Shown one piece after another: positions 42,911-54,977 of a stretch of 64,000 bases of DNA. A model generated the notes under the pieces. The model saw only the letters and a program-made list of their open reading frames with translations, was not told the origin of the DNA and searched no databases. This stretch comes from Basidiobolus meristosporus CBS 931.73. Its lineage: Eukaryota; Basidiobolomycota; Basidiobolomycetes; Basidiobolales; Basidiobolaceae. Each line of letters opens with the position of its first letter. The stretch's first letter is position 1. The DNA is taken from assembly GCA_002104905.1 (NCBI GenBank), contig MCFE01000211.1, forward strand, positions 62,001 to 126,000, given 5' to 3'. The translations under genes and the position numbers were made by a program.

Positions 42911-43985
42911 AAAGAATGGTGCTTCAGTGACATGCAGGCACTCCAAGAACATGGCAAAATCACAAACTTGGTGTAAGTTGAAGATCACTGTTCCACATAC
43001 TCCACAATAAAATGGTGTAGCAGAATATGAAAATATGACAATAGTAGATATGGTAAGATCTGTGTCACAGGAAAAGGGAACAAACTACAAGCTTTGAGCT
43101 AAATCTGTAGCTACCATAGTACATCAAGAATAGATGCCCAACAACAGCACTATGTGATCTACACTCTATGAAGCAGATATAGGCAAGAACCAGACCTCCA
43201 GCACCTTGAGATTTTTGGCAGCAATGTTTTTTATCACATTCCTGGCACAAAATGCCCAAAGTAGGAACAAAAGTGTAGAATAGGTATCTATCTTGGGTAT
43301 TGTGAAGATACAAAAGGGTACAGAGTATATTATGGTGAAATTCTGAAGCTGATCAAGTGCTGGTATACTGTATTTGAGGAAAGTTTTTGATCAGTAAGCC
43401 ACTGAAATCATTTGTAAGCTGCCTAATAATGCAATCAACACTAGTGAGGATGATATGTATCTAGTTTAGCCAGATGCCAAAGAAAATTCCACCTTTTCCA
43501 GATCAGAGCAGATCATCCCAGTTAGGAGATCCACCCAAATAAGAAATGCCCTGAGATCCAGGTGGCAGACATCCAATGATCATAAAGAAGCCTATCTTGC
43601 CTTAAGTATCAAAGCTTAGAATCTGGAACAGGCAATGCAAACTCCAGATGCTACTATGTGGCAGCAAGCCATGCAAGAGTACCAATCACTGATCAGGGCA
43701 AAAATGTGGGAACTGGTAGATATACCAAATGGAAGAAAGCTAATAGGCTGTAGATAGGTCTACCAGATCAAGATAACCTTAAATGGTACAGTTGATAAGA
43801 ACAAGGCTAGATTGGTAGCTAAAGGCTATTCCCATATCCAGAGACTGGACTTGAAAGAAACATTGCTCTGGTTGCCAAGTTTAACTCCATTAGGACAGTT
43901 CTAGCCCTTGCTGCTGTACACAGTCTAGACCTACACCAAACAGATGCCAAAATAGACTCTGTAGATGGGGATCTTTAAGAAACTA
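42911..43985 (+). mobile_element. Copia D (Copia-2), right part
   Basis: Resumes the integrase interrupted at 38305 (words gcactccaagaacatggcaa, then ttccacatactccac). It runs through decayed integrase C-terminus and the RT start (WQQAMQEYQSLIRAKMWELV; ARLVAKGYSHIQRLDLKET-like), parallel to copia C 40,240-41,340. It ends at about 43,985, in the RT region, at the junction with a foldback fragment; no 3' LTR is attached. Confidence 0.7.
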
Positions 43986-43989
43986 TGGA

Positions 43990-44203
43990 CCTGGATAGTG
44001 CAATGTATTTTTGTGACATGTTACAAGCCACAGGATCTAGATTCAGAGTGTCCATGGGTATTGAGTATCTGATGCATGCCTTTAGCTCTTCTGTGCTCTT
44101 ACACATTCTTCATAACATTGATCCTCAGAAAAACATCAAAAAAAGGACTTTTCTCCTGCATCATACATGAAGCACAGGGGCTGCTTGGCATGAAGATGCA
44201 TGG
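43990..44203. mobile_element. F3: right-arm fragment of a foldback element
   Basis: Matches the right arms of F1 (about 61,615-61,820) and F2 (about 62,818-63,020): ggatagtgcaatgtatttttgtgacatg, then gatgcatgcc...cttacacattct, agcacaggggctgcttggcatgaag. Only this part of one arm is present, between copia D and the gypsy gag. Confidence 0.6.
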
Positions 44204-45474
44204 TTCCCAACAGATCAAACAACAGTTGGATATATCTCCAACCTACTCACTGGAACTGCACAGAAATGTTCTCCCATCTGGTGGAAACCAACTCCCCTCT
44301 ACTCAGTGACTACCATGCCTTCCTCACAGAAATGGAGCCAACATTTGACAATATTGACCAAGCCAGAACTGCTGCCAGCAAGATCAAGAACTTGAAGCAA
44401 GGAAATAGACCTGCATCTGCCTATGCTTCTGAATTCTACCTACTAGCCAGTGACTTGAGCCTTTGGGGTGATGCTGTCCTAAATAGTCAGTTTCAGGATG
44501 GACTCAATGATGAAGTCAGTGACCTACTACTCACACCCCCTGACCCAACTACATGTGGGTGAAGCTACACATCAAGCAATCCAATGTGACAACTGCCTTT
44601 TCCAGAAGAAACAAAAGTTCTGATATACTTATCAGCCAGCCTCCTTCCTAGTAATCCAGTCACCCAGTACTAAGCTTGATGATCCTATGCAAATTGAGAG
44701 TGCCAAATACAAGAAACTTACAAACAAAGAAAGATCCAGATGTCAACAGGCAAGCCTCTGCCTTTACTGTGGCCAACCAGGCCATTTTGCCAAGTCTTGT
44801 CCCAACAAGAAGTCCAGCTTCAATCTCCTGCAATTGTTAAGTGAAGCAGCCTTCTCCTACAATTGCTGGGAAACACCAGTGTCCAGTTACAATGACAGGC
44901 TTGCAACTGAACCCTTCAGTGCAAATCCAACACATTGAAGAAGCATCCTATGCTACCAAGTCCATCCAGTCCTTAAGAATGCACATTAGCATCCATATCC
45001 CTGAATCCAGTCCTGTCCATGCTGTTGCCCTCATAGATTATGGTGCTTCCTCCAGGTTCATTGACCAGTCCTTTGTCCAGAAGCACAAATCCCCACTATC
45101 CTGAAATCCTGTCCTGTCCAAGTAGAAGTTATTGATGGAAGGTCCCTCTTCTCTGGTGCTGTTACCCATGAGACATGTCTACTCCAGCTGTCCTAGTACT
45201 GGTCACCACAAGACACTAGCCTTTAGCATCTTCAACTCTCTCCACTACTCCATAGTCCTTGGAAAGCTCATGGATTAGTCACCATAACCCAGCTATCAAC
45301 TGGAAGACAAAACCCTGACATTTCCCAGAGTCCATCACATCAACTCCATGAAAGCACCTGACTCTCAAGTGAAGAAGTATCTTTCCTTAAGCTACCCCAG
45401 ACACCAGGTACCCAGCCTCACTGAAGGAACCCCCTCCAATGGAATACCCACCAAGTACCAAGAATTTGCCCATG
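44204..45474 (+). pseudogene. Gypsy chromovirus: gag, zinc knuckle and protease (left part)
   Basis: Frames at 44200-44562 (ARTAASKIKNLKQGNRPASA, YASEFYLLASDLSLWGDAVL, typical Ty3/gypsy gag). The nucleocapsid has a knuckle CLYCGQPGHFAKSCPNKKS at about 44,757-44,815, and a protease-like LIDYGASSRFIDQ at about 45,031, where the usual DSGAS is DYGAS. It breaks off at 45474 in KYQEFAHEG, just before the RT, at the H2 junction; the pol part continues at 49549. The 5' LTR is missing. Confidence 0.82.
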
Positions 45475-48208
45475 AAGGTATCCAAAACACTCCTTATATG
45501 GAACCTGTTGCTGAACACTCTTGGGATATGGAAGTCTATTTGAGCTTCTAAACCTAGTACTCCATGCTTGATCTAAGTCATACATACCCTCTGTAAGGTG
45601 GTTCCTAATTGCTGTCAGCTGAGAATAAAAGCTTTTAGGACTTTTGTTGCCATGGATGGTGGGATGAAACCTTGTAGGGCAATAGTTCTTGTAATAGCAG
45701 AGAAGCTTAACAAGGTATCTCCTCAAGTAGATTGGGGTAGATGGACCACAGTGCTTGGTATAGATCTCCTCTAGTGTGTCAAAAGGAAACCCAGTTGTAG
45801 TGATAGGATTGATGAGAAAAGACCATTTCAGATGAGTAAGTCATATTAAAATTGGAAAGGATTGTGCTGAAATGATTTGATTTGATTTGGCACAATTCAG
45901 CTTTACTTTTTCTGATTTTCCATGCATTATGATTAAATCTCCATCAATTGCCATGTATCCCATCATTATGTTGCAAAAATCATCCTCAAACAACAACTAG
46001 GGTAATTTTTATTGAAGTTTTACTCACAAGTCTATAATCAAATAGGAAATCTGCAAATTGATGTGATCTGATCTGTGTCAATGCAATCCAAGATGCATCA
46101 TGCATAATATATGGAAAATTCAACAATCACATTAGTTTTCATATATATTTCATACAAGATCAGGTTGATACCAATACACCACTGTATAAGTATCTAAATC
46201 CATCACTATGGTCCCTATACCAAGTCTCAACTCATCTTTAGTTCAACCCAGACAAAACCCATCCCCCAGCTCACAAGCACAGTCTGGACCAGAAAAGGCA
46301 ATGTTGGATCCGTTCAAGTTCTAGCTAAATGATTTCAGTATAGGCCCAAGTGTCTATGATGAGCCTTCATACAGATATTTGGGCACTACTCATTAATCTA
46401 GCGGAACTAGATACCTTGGAGAGTCAACAGAGATGGAAGAACCTGAGTAGAAAGCTGTGGCATGAGTTCTACATCTAAGATGCCAGCAGATGTATGTAAG
46501 AAGATATATAACAAGACAAGTATTGAGATCAAGAATCAGCTGAGAGCAAGGAGATTTGATGAGGAAGCCATGTGGGAACAATTTTGCATGCAATTTGCAG
46601 AATACAGGCCGTATGTATCTGTTTGTGCCTCAACTTTGGGAATCAAGGAGATTTTGAATGAGTTTTTGCCTCAAATGACTAATGTATTACGTGATATATT
46701 AGTTGAGCTAAGTGGCTTCCAAGAGTAATATACACAGGACTCATCCAGGCAACAGTTGCAAAGTATTAGACAGAGGGCAAGTGAATACCTTGAGGAATCA
46801 GAAGGTGAGCTTCAAGAGGAGGAATACAGACTGCAAGCAACATTGTCTAGATTGCGCCAGCATGCCTTGCTGGATTCTGTTACCATCCCTTGCAACTTCA
46901 GCACACCAGCGACACATCATTCCAAACTACATCGACACTCTTCACAAGAGCGCCCCGCATTGTCTCAATCTCATATTGGGTCAACTGTGCATGCTTTAGA
47001 GGAAAACCACCAGAACCTGCCAAACTGCTCAAAAAGACACAAGTCCATTGGAGCGGGCCAAGTCACGTCAACAAGCGGCATCACATTGAACTCAGCTAAG
47101 GGCCATGCCAGCCCATCAAGTCACGTCTGTGCGTGTCATTTACACCTGACAATCAGCAAGTCTCTTCTGGAGAACTGATGGATGATGACCCGCATGAAGC
47201 ACCTCCACCACCAGAGCCTTTGGCAAGTAAAAGAACATGCCAGCATGTAGCACTGCTGGCCAGCTCAGTTGCATCATCTGGAGCAATTCAGCACTGGCCA
47301 AGCTGCAGCATTGCACTCATCAACTAGGAGGCAAAATACTGACTACAAATACACAAGTAGCCAAGAGGATAGTCAACAAGAAAGTAGTTTAGGTGTGCAA
47401 AGTGGAATCACTACAAAATACTTCAGTAGTAATCCCTGTTAGAAAAAAGCCTTGGAGAAGATGACATGATTGCATTGAATTGCTATTATTTGTAATGATC
47501 CAAACAACGCATCTTTTTTTTGCAATCCGCACTGAGCCATTGCAAATCAGTGATCACTAAATTTTTGATATAACCAATATTAAGGCTGTCTGGCATTTGA
47601 GACAGGGCCCCTATAAATAAACACCCTGCATATGCATACATCATTTGTGGCGCCAGTGCAGCCATTTGATCTGATTTACACCCATACAATTAGTTGTGTG
47701 CTAGCTATGACACCTTGTCCAATCACTAGGATCAAGGATTTACATGCTTGATGGGCAAAATGAGATATTTGATGGCAAATCAGTTAGCTTGTGTATTGAT
47801 CAAAGAGCCAATTGGGGGCTGGAAGCTTCTGGATACTTTTGGACCAATTAACCACTGAGATACCATCCAATTGGAGTGATGGTAACCAAAATGGTAAGTA
47901 TTAGTGTAGTTTATAGTGTGATATGGATTTACTTCCGTTTACACTAAAGAAACAAATCCAAATACCGTATTTTACCTACCATAATAGCGGTATCCAATTG
48001 CACCGGTGATGCAAACATTATGAGTGGGTACAATCATTTGTGCCAACCTCATTGTGTCAGATTGTGCCATAGTGTGCAAGATTGTCCCACATGGTGCTAA
48101 ATTGTCCAAGAGCAATCCTGCCTACTGGTAGCTATAATATTGTACCCAATATTCCTAAAGACCGCAGATTGTGCTATATATCCTGGCACGGTACCATGGA
48201 ACAAGTCT
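45475..48208 (-). mobile_element. H2: Harbinger copy lacking the transposase 3' half and left end
   Basis: Aligns with H1 from about 18,133 to the right terminus: ATGGAACAAGTCT ends at 48208 and is followed by aat. The transposase N-terminal part is on the minus strand (45,475-45,850, SLVKLLCYYKNYCPTRFHP-like, with stops). The accessory ORF is on the plus strand (46,300-47,330). The missing left end coincides with the break in the gypsy element. It retains some CpG, intermediate between H1 and H3. Confidence 0.72.
46462..47327 (+). pseudogene. H2 accessory ORF, broken
   Basis: Homologous to the H1 accessory protein: MPADVCKKIYNKTSIEIKNQ, FCMQFAEYRPYVSVCASTLG, LPQMTNVLRDILVELSGFQE, then a stop at 46,726 and shifted frames to 47,327 (SGELMDDDPHEAPPPPEPLA). 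The TGA corresponding to H1 19746 is also present here (at about 47,088). Confidence 0.6.
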
Positions 48209-49087
48209 AATGTGATGGGGAATAAAGCCACAAGCTTGTCAAGGGAAAACTATTGAGCTACAATCCCCAACTTAGTTGGTGTCTTAACAAAAGTATGTGC
48301 TGAGTTCAGCGTCCTTGTAGATGACAATGTACTAAAGCTTCTAAAGTCATAACAACTGTAAACTCCACCAGCAGGGACTTGATACAAATGCAGCTGTGGT
48401 CAATAGTTACAAAGACAGAAATGTATCTTTGCCTGTGCAAGAACAAACTTGGGAAAGAATCAAATATAATAAAAGATATCTACTCTGAGTATTCCTCACA
48501 AGTAGTGCCTCCAAGGTCCGTTAGCTGTCAGCATGGTTTCCTGGGAGTGTCCTCTGGTCTGGGGCTTGAAGTTTGGGTAGCAGCAGGTAGCAGTGATCAC
48601 ACTAATCAACAAGTTGGTATATTGATAAAAGGGATGATGATTTATTGTTGAGGGATTGCCTCCCTTATATACTTTTCTCATTGACTAAGTGATTGCTAAT
48701 CATGGTGTTCCAGAAGGTTCTGGAGATCAATAGAAATCTTGACAACATCAGAACAAGCTGAGAGTATTCTAAGTAGGTGCCAGAAGGTTCTACAAGGCAC
48801 AGCACATCCTACCAGTCAGGAATCAGTCCTCTGAAACCTGTGTAATGTAGGGATACCATATATGGTATGAAAGTGGTAGGGATAGTGACATAGGTTGATC
48901 ATGTGTCACAAGTACTGGTGTGAGTATTTGCCTAATATAGAAGCACTTATAGCTAGTCATTGTACATAAAGTAAGGGATAACTTATGCAATAAGGTATGC
49001 AGGTGTGATAGTCAACTGGCTTGTGGAATAGTACTGATCAGGTAAGACAAATGGGATAAAACTAAATAAGTGTTGTAGAGAAATAAG
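48209..49087. other. Unclassified AT-rich sequence between H2 and a T fragment
   Basis: No match to the other families in the window and no credible protein. It contains an imperfect repeat (ggtgttccagaaggttctgg / ggtgccagaaggttctacaa near 48,700 and 48,778), TATA-like ccttatatacttttctc near 48,662 and a palindrome ataccatatatggtat near 48,852. It may be an LTR or other noncoding end of an element not otherwise represented. Confidence 0.35.
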
Positions 49088-49138
49088 GAAGTAAAAAGTA
49101 TGGGTATGACCACATATGTCAGTGGGTGTCACTGTGAC
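49088..49138 (+). repeat. Direct repeat, left copy
   Basis: About 50 bp ending gtgtcactgtgaccccactaca. It recurs at 49,494-49,547 in the same orientation with a few differences (shared gtcagtgggtgtcactgtg / gtcagttggtgtcactgtg). The two copies bracket the T-family fragment between them. Confidence 0.6.
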
Positions 49139-49486
49139 CCCACTACAATGCACCTATATGGGGGACTAGAATCCAGCAGGGAGAAGAAAATATATTGGCT
49201 ATATACCAAGAAGCTCTTTGCAGATATTCAAGAGGTATTCATGGCAGAAGTGGCAACAACCAAGCATATGATTACTAGATGTATATGTTACCAGCAGTAC
49301 AGGGTGTAGAGCAACTTTGCAAGTATCACACTAAAAAGCTGTAAAGTTGAGGTGATAGAAGTATTTCAATTGTGGCAGGTGTGCATGTTTGTAGAGGTTT
49401 GAAAGCAGGAGCCATAGTTTTTTTGATTCAAACAATATGTGGAATACCAAGGTATTAGTGGGTAAGCAAATAAAGAGCGGCTAAAT
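49139..49486 (+). mobile_element. T-family transposase C-terminal fragment
   Basis: Plus-strand match to T3 36,776-37,105 (gggggactagaatcc, tatattggctatataccaagaag, ttcatggcagaagtggcaac, cactaaaaagctg). No T terminus on either side; bounded by the short direct repeats. Confidence 0.6.
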
Positions 49487-49493
49487 AGGGAAG

Positions 49494-49547
49494 TTGAAAA
49501 TATGGAAATGAGCACATCTGTCAGTTGGTGTCACTGTGACCCCACTA
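49494..49547 (+). repeat. Direct repeat, right copy
   Basis: Second copy of the about 50-bp repeat seen at 49,088-49,138, ending tgtgaccccactaca and directly followed by the gypsy RT region. Confidence 0.6.
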
Positions 49548-49548
49548 C

Positions 49549-52080
49549 ACAAGTACCCTTTACCCCTGATCAACATCCTGTTGGATCAACTCTCTGCTGC
49601 CAAAGTACTTACTAAGATTGACCTCAGAGGAGCTTATAATCTTATCAGGATCAAACCTGGCAATGAATGGAAAACTGCCTTCAGAGCAAGATATGGTCAC
49701 TATGAATATAAGTAATGCCATTTGGCCTCACCAATGCCCCAGCTGTCTTTCAATACCTGATAAATGATATCTTCCAGGAGTACCTTGACCAATTTGTGGT
49801 TATCTCCCTTGATGATATCCTGATCTACTCCAAGACCCATGAAGGACATAATTCCTATGAGAAGAAAGTCTTGACCAAGCTTGGCACTGCTGGCTTCTAT
49901 GCCAAACTGGAAAAGTGTGAGTTTGACCAGAAAGAAGTTGAGTTCCAGATAATCTTGTAAGCTCAAATGTAACAAGAATGGACTCCAAGATAGTCACTCC
50001 CTTGACAAAGCTCACCCACAAAAATCTGCTCTTTGCGTGGAATAAGGAACATTCTGAGTTTTTTGATTCTATCAAGTAATCCTTCCTGTGTGCCCCACTG
50101 CTTGCCCACCCTGACCTTGAGAGGCCTTTCATCATAGAAACTGAAGCCTCTGACTTTGCCCTTGGTGTCATCTTCTCCCAGTATGATGACAAGAATGTGC
50201 TACACCCTATTGCATTCTACTTGGAAAAGTTTACCCCAGCTGAAGTAAACTGTGATATCTATGACAAGGAATCACTTGCAATCATTGTTGCCTTTCAACA
50301 TTGGGGACACTACCTTGATTGTGCAGCTCAAAAGATAAAGATCTTCTGTGACCACAAGAACCTTGAGTACTTTACCACATCAAGAGTACTGAACCAGAGA
50401 CAAGCAGATGGTCTTTCTTCCTGTCCAGCTTTGACTTTATCATCACCTATAGACCTGGTGTGAAACAAGAAAAACCTGATGCCCTCTCTAGAAAGATGGA
50501 GTATTCCCTTAAAGAAGGGGATGAGGCCTGTAGGCAAATGAAAACCCTGCACTCAACAAAAAAGATTTTGAGCTCCTTGCAACCCAGTCCTCCAGTATTA
50601 TGGCTCCTCTACTCCTTAAAAGAGTAAAGACTAGCCAAGCCACCAACTTCACAGTGGCCACAATCAAGAAGTACCTCAAGTCTCCCACTGACCCACCACC
50701 CAAGCTCCCAAACCTCCAGCACCTACATCTAGTCAATAACTTCATCTATCACTGGCACCAACTGTTTGTCCAAGTCCTTGATACCAGGTTAGATATCATC
50801 CACTCTTGCCATGATGCAATTGCCATGACACATTTTGGTACCGCCATAACTATGAATGCAATCAAGAGAGACTTCTGGTGGCCCAAGATGATATCCCTTG
50901 TCAAGGAGTACCTCCAAACCTGTGACACATGTAAATGTGCAAAATCTACCAGACACCAGCCATATGGACTTCTTCAACCCTTGCCAATTTCTGACCAGCA
51001 ATGGAAGTCAAATTCAATGGACTTCATAACCAACCTCCCACAGTCCAACCAATTTAATTGAGTCCTGGTATTGGCAGATAGACTCACAAAGATGGCTCAC
51101 TTCATTCACTGCTCCAAGCACATAGATGCCAAGGAGACTGCCCACCTAGTAATAAGGAACATTTTCTGGCTGCATGGTATCCCAAGTGACATTGTATCTG
51201 ATAGAGGACCCCAGTTTGTATCAAGATTGTGGAAAAACTTCATGCAATATCTGGGTGTGCAAGTCAAGCTCTCACCTGCTTTTCATCCTCAGTCTGATAG
51301 TCAGACAGGCAGAATTAACCAGATTCTTAAGCAATACCTCTGGTGCTATATCAACTATTAGCAAGACAACTGGACCCAGCTGCTACCACTTGCAGAATTT
51401 GGCTACAACAACTCCTGCCAGAGTGCGACTGGTCTCACACCATTCTATGCAAATTATGCTTTTCATCTCCATTTTGATATTCAAGTACCAACAAACCCTA
51501 TGAGCCCCCCAGCAGCTAAACATACATCAACAATTCTAGAAATCCAAGAAACACTCAGGAAAGAACTATCATTAGCCCGTGAGGGGTACTAGAAGTTTGC
51601 AGACAACAAACAGCAGCCTAACCCCAAGCTTAATGAGGGAGATTTGGTATGGCTCTTGAGAAGAAACATTGTTACCAGCCGCCCATGTGACAAACTAGAC
51701 TACAAGAAACTAGAGCCATTCAAAATCAAGAAGAGACTTAGTCCAATTGAATACCAACTACAGTTGCCACCAAGTATGATAATCCATGACACATTCCATG
51801 TATCCCTACTATAAACATTCCATGAAAGTACTCTACCCTACCAGCACCCAGCAAATCCCCCAGCCATTCAAGTAGACAAACACCAAGAGTTTGAAGCTCA
51901 GCAAGTGTTGGATTCAAATTACATCAGATCCCAACTTTACTCTCTGGTAGACTGGGTGGGTTACAGCCCAAATGATCAAATGTGAGAACCAGCAGCTAAC
52001 TTAGCAAATTGCCAAGATCTAGTTGCGCTATTTGACCAGATATACCCCTGCAAGCCAAAGCTAAAAGCTTGAGGAGAGCC
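49549..52080 (+). pseudogene. Gypsy chromovirus: RT, RNase H, integrase and chromodomain
   Basis: [42 protein letters not shown] and an active site [10 protein letters not shown] (usual YLDD has Ser for Tyr). RNase [53 protein letters not shown]. Integrase: zinc-binding part with CDTCKCAK, SMDFITNLP (D), IVSDRGPQFVSRLW (D) and HPQSDSQTGRINQ, where the usual catalytic Glu is Gly. C-terminal chromodomain-like segment SLVDWVGYSPNDQM-stop-EPAANLANC at about 51,940-52,010, which marks a chromovirus. Many stops and shifts. Confidence 0.88.
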
Positions 52081-52440
52081 CCTCAAAAGAGGAGAATAGT
52101 GTCATGATCACATGTCATCCCTGGCCTCCTATTATCAAGCCAAATCAAGTCAGCAAATAAATCCAAGTTCCTTCTAGAAAGTTCTACTACATTCTAGCAA
52201 CTTCTTGAAAGCTTAAAGTCAACATTTCAAAATGTGACATTCTATGGAAGCTTCCAATTGGAAATTTTGTAGTCCCATACCCTATATGGTAGCTGCATGT
52301 CATATGACCTGGTCACATGATTAGCCAACTCCAGACATCTCTCCAAAAGGTATTCTAGTTTGTTCTTTGGTATATTTCTATCTTGACATACTTACTGTGC
52401 CTCACCCAAGAACCCCATCAGTATTAGCCAATATCTCTTG
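52081..52440 (+). repeat. Gypsy polypurine tract and truncated 3' LTR
   Basis: Purine-rich caaaagaggagaatag precedes TGTCATGATCACATGTC, which starts the presumed LTR at 52100. LTR-like features: TATA-like ccctatatggtag near 52,282 and a short inverted motif at its start (tgatcaca / tgtcatgatca). It is cut near 52,440 by Copia-2 sequence, so its end is not seen and no second LTR is available for comparison. Confidence 0.55.
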
Positions 52441-53327
52441 GCATCCATATTGCCAAAACTTAAATGAGAAAGCCACTGAGAAACTGCATATATGATGCCA
52501 CCAGAGGGCTTAATAATCCAATAGTCCCCTGTAAGGTGTGCAGATATCAGAAATTGCTGTATGGGTTTAAGCAGGCACCTATAGCATGGTATGAAAAAAT
52601 TGACACATATCTAGAGGAAATTTGGTCCTGTTGTAACACTGCAGAGAACAGAATATATATGAAATAGCTTAAAAAGGGAATAATTATCATGATACTTTAT
52701 GGGGACATCCAAATAATAGCTGTTATTGACCAGGGGGCACTTAAACAAACAAATTAGACCTCATCAGCAAGTTTGAGATTGAAGATCTCAGAAATCTGAG
52801 CTATTTTCTTGGAAATGAAGTCAGGGTTGACATACCTCTGAAGAATATTATGCTGATTCAGTCTAGGTATATCAGGGACATTGTCAGATGCTTCAAAATG
52901 CAAAATTGCATGCCTGCAGCAACCCCCATGGACAATAACCTGAAGTTAAGCAAGTCTCAGACAGTTTGCATAGAAACAGCTCAAAAATATACCAGCACTT
53001 TCCCTATCAGTCAATAGTTGGTAGAATGATGCTCTAGATGGTGTCTACAGGTCCAGATGCTTGATAGAAGCTCTACTGCTGAGTATGTATTTCTTTATGC
53101 TGATACAGCTATTACTTGGAACAGCAAGAAACAACCAAATGTGGTCCTCCCTACAACTGAGGCTGAACATATGGCTGCTTGTCAAGCAACTGAGGAGGCT
53201 GTATGGTGACAAGACTTATTCAAAGACTTGGGTTTCAGCTCAGAAGTACCAACAAGTTTTTACACACCACAGTTTGAGAATCTCAGAGAATTTTGGATTA
53301 AGAAATTATTTTGTTGAGGGGAAGTGC
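52441..53327 (+). pseudogene. Copia-2 fragment: RT and RNase H
   Basis: Decayed plus-strand pol parallel to copia C 41,330-42,539: KVCRYQKLLYGFKQAPIAWY, a YFLGNEVRVDIPL-like stretch, and RNase H traces (LSTTEAE-like at about 53,155). It ends with the polypurine tract gttgaggggaag at 53,316-53,327. Confidence 0.7.
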
Positions 53328-53412
53328 TGAAATATTGGACCTTTGGTATCATTTGGCAGCTAGAAACTTACTCAATATTTTTGGACAAGTCTTGGTCATT
53401 GTAGAACTAATC
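53328..53412 (+). repeat. Truncated Copia-2 3' LTR
   Basis: Begins TGCTGAAATATTGGACCTTTGG right after the polypurine tract and follows the copia C LTR for about 85 bp, then switches to T-family sequence near 53,413. Confidence 0.7.
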
Positions 53413-54398
53413 TTCATCCCAACTTGAATAAGTACATATCCAGCTCATCCAGTCCTTGTATTTGTAGTGTTGCAGGTTCCTATGGATATTGATTGGATCT
53501 TTCAAGAAGTACTCTGGGTAGTGAATACACTGTAATATCTTGTCAATTCTTTCAAATTTCTCCAGTATTCTGAAGGGCTCATGTAAGCTGAAATGCCTCA
53601 TATATAAGCAGATCATTCAGTATAGGGACATTGTTGAGAAGCAAAGGCATTGCTCCCAGCAAAAAGCTTTTGCTCCAAAATGTTGCTCAATCTTAGTATT
53701 GTTGGCTTCCAATGAATTCCATATTCTGGCCATTGGCTTATAGTTTACTAATTTGCTGCAATTGCACTGGTGACTTCTGTACATTCTCTCTGTGGGAATA
53801 TCATGCTCTTGGTGTTAATTTTTGGATAACAAAATGTGTGTTAGTTTTGGAGTTAAGTCCCTGGATCTCACACATGGGACATCAATATCATCCATTGTAC
53901 ACAGATCTGCTTCTTGAATACATAAGTTAGATCAGTTTGTAGTCAAGTCAATTAGGCTTATTTTTAGCCTCTCAGAATATCAGTATTATGTATCAAATCA
54001 TTAGTATTAGTCAGCATATGAATCAGCAGATCCTTATGAGACAGCAATAGATATACCAAATAAGGTCAAATTTGGTGATGATGACACAATCAAATGAATG
54101 ATCAGCCACTACTCACATTTGAATATATAATTAGTCAGCAATTGATCTGGCAAATGTATATAAGGAGCTGCTGGAACCTCATTAAAGATCAGGTGAAGCT
54201 TTAGTGTATACAAAACTAGCTAAATCCCTATTCCTCCACAACTCACATATTAAGACTAGTAACACAATAATTCCAATACTATATGCATGCTTTGTGGCTG
54301 AAAGGCATATTTTAATATCTACATGGTCTTTTTTCACTTCTCTTACAATGTTGAAGCAAGGTGGACTTCTCCATGGGGCAAGTAGTTTGACAATAAGT
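53413..54398 (-). mobile_element. T6: T-family copy, left part (transposase), interrupted by copia B
   Basis: Minus-strand transposase segments: RHFSLHEPFRILEKFERIDK (53,616-53,407) parallels T1 near 17,000, and the transposase start region is at 54,240-54,398 (REVKKDHVDIKICLSATKHA). The sequence between 53,940 and 54,240 is too decayed to assign. The element is broken at 54398 in the promoter region and resumes at 59081. Confidence 0.55.
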
Positions 54399-54747
54399 TG
54401 TTGTAAGAGTCTTGGAGATATTGGAAGTGATATGGAGAACAAGTAGATTATGTGGTTTTCACTTAGTGATTTATTGAATGTGAAAGTAGTATTTATACTT
54501 TTACATGGTCTTGGAATAACAAGCACATAACATAGATCAAGGAAGGTTCCAAGAACATGTGTGCAAAGCTTGCGGCTGTTTGGACAACTTTGAGAATTCT
54601 CATGTACTGGGTACCTGGTATTTCATTGAAAATATTCTAAGTAAATCCCAACAAGGAGTTTGGCTAGTATTCTCTAGGATTTGAAGGTAATGATCTAAGT
54701 GACTAAGTTAGGTGAATATCTAGGTGGAATTACAAATTTTTACAACA
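54399..54747 (-). repeat. Copia B 3' LTR
   Basis: 349 bp, TGTTGTAAGAGTC...TTACAACA, about as long as the copia A LTRs and readily alignable with them. Confidence 0.88.
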
Positions 54748-54977
54748 CTCCCACTCAGCCAAATGCTCATACTGACTAGTGCTAATTTTGACCTAAGATA
54801 TTCAAACTTGTCTCTAGCTAATGGTTTGGTAAATATGGCTGCAACCATTGCATCTGCGGAACAGTAAGCTCAGCTAACTAAGCTATTCACTATTGCTTTA
54901 CATATGAAGTGATGTCTAATATCTATGTGCTTAGTTCTAGCATCAAAAGTTGAATTTCTACCTAATTGGATACATCC

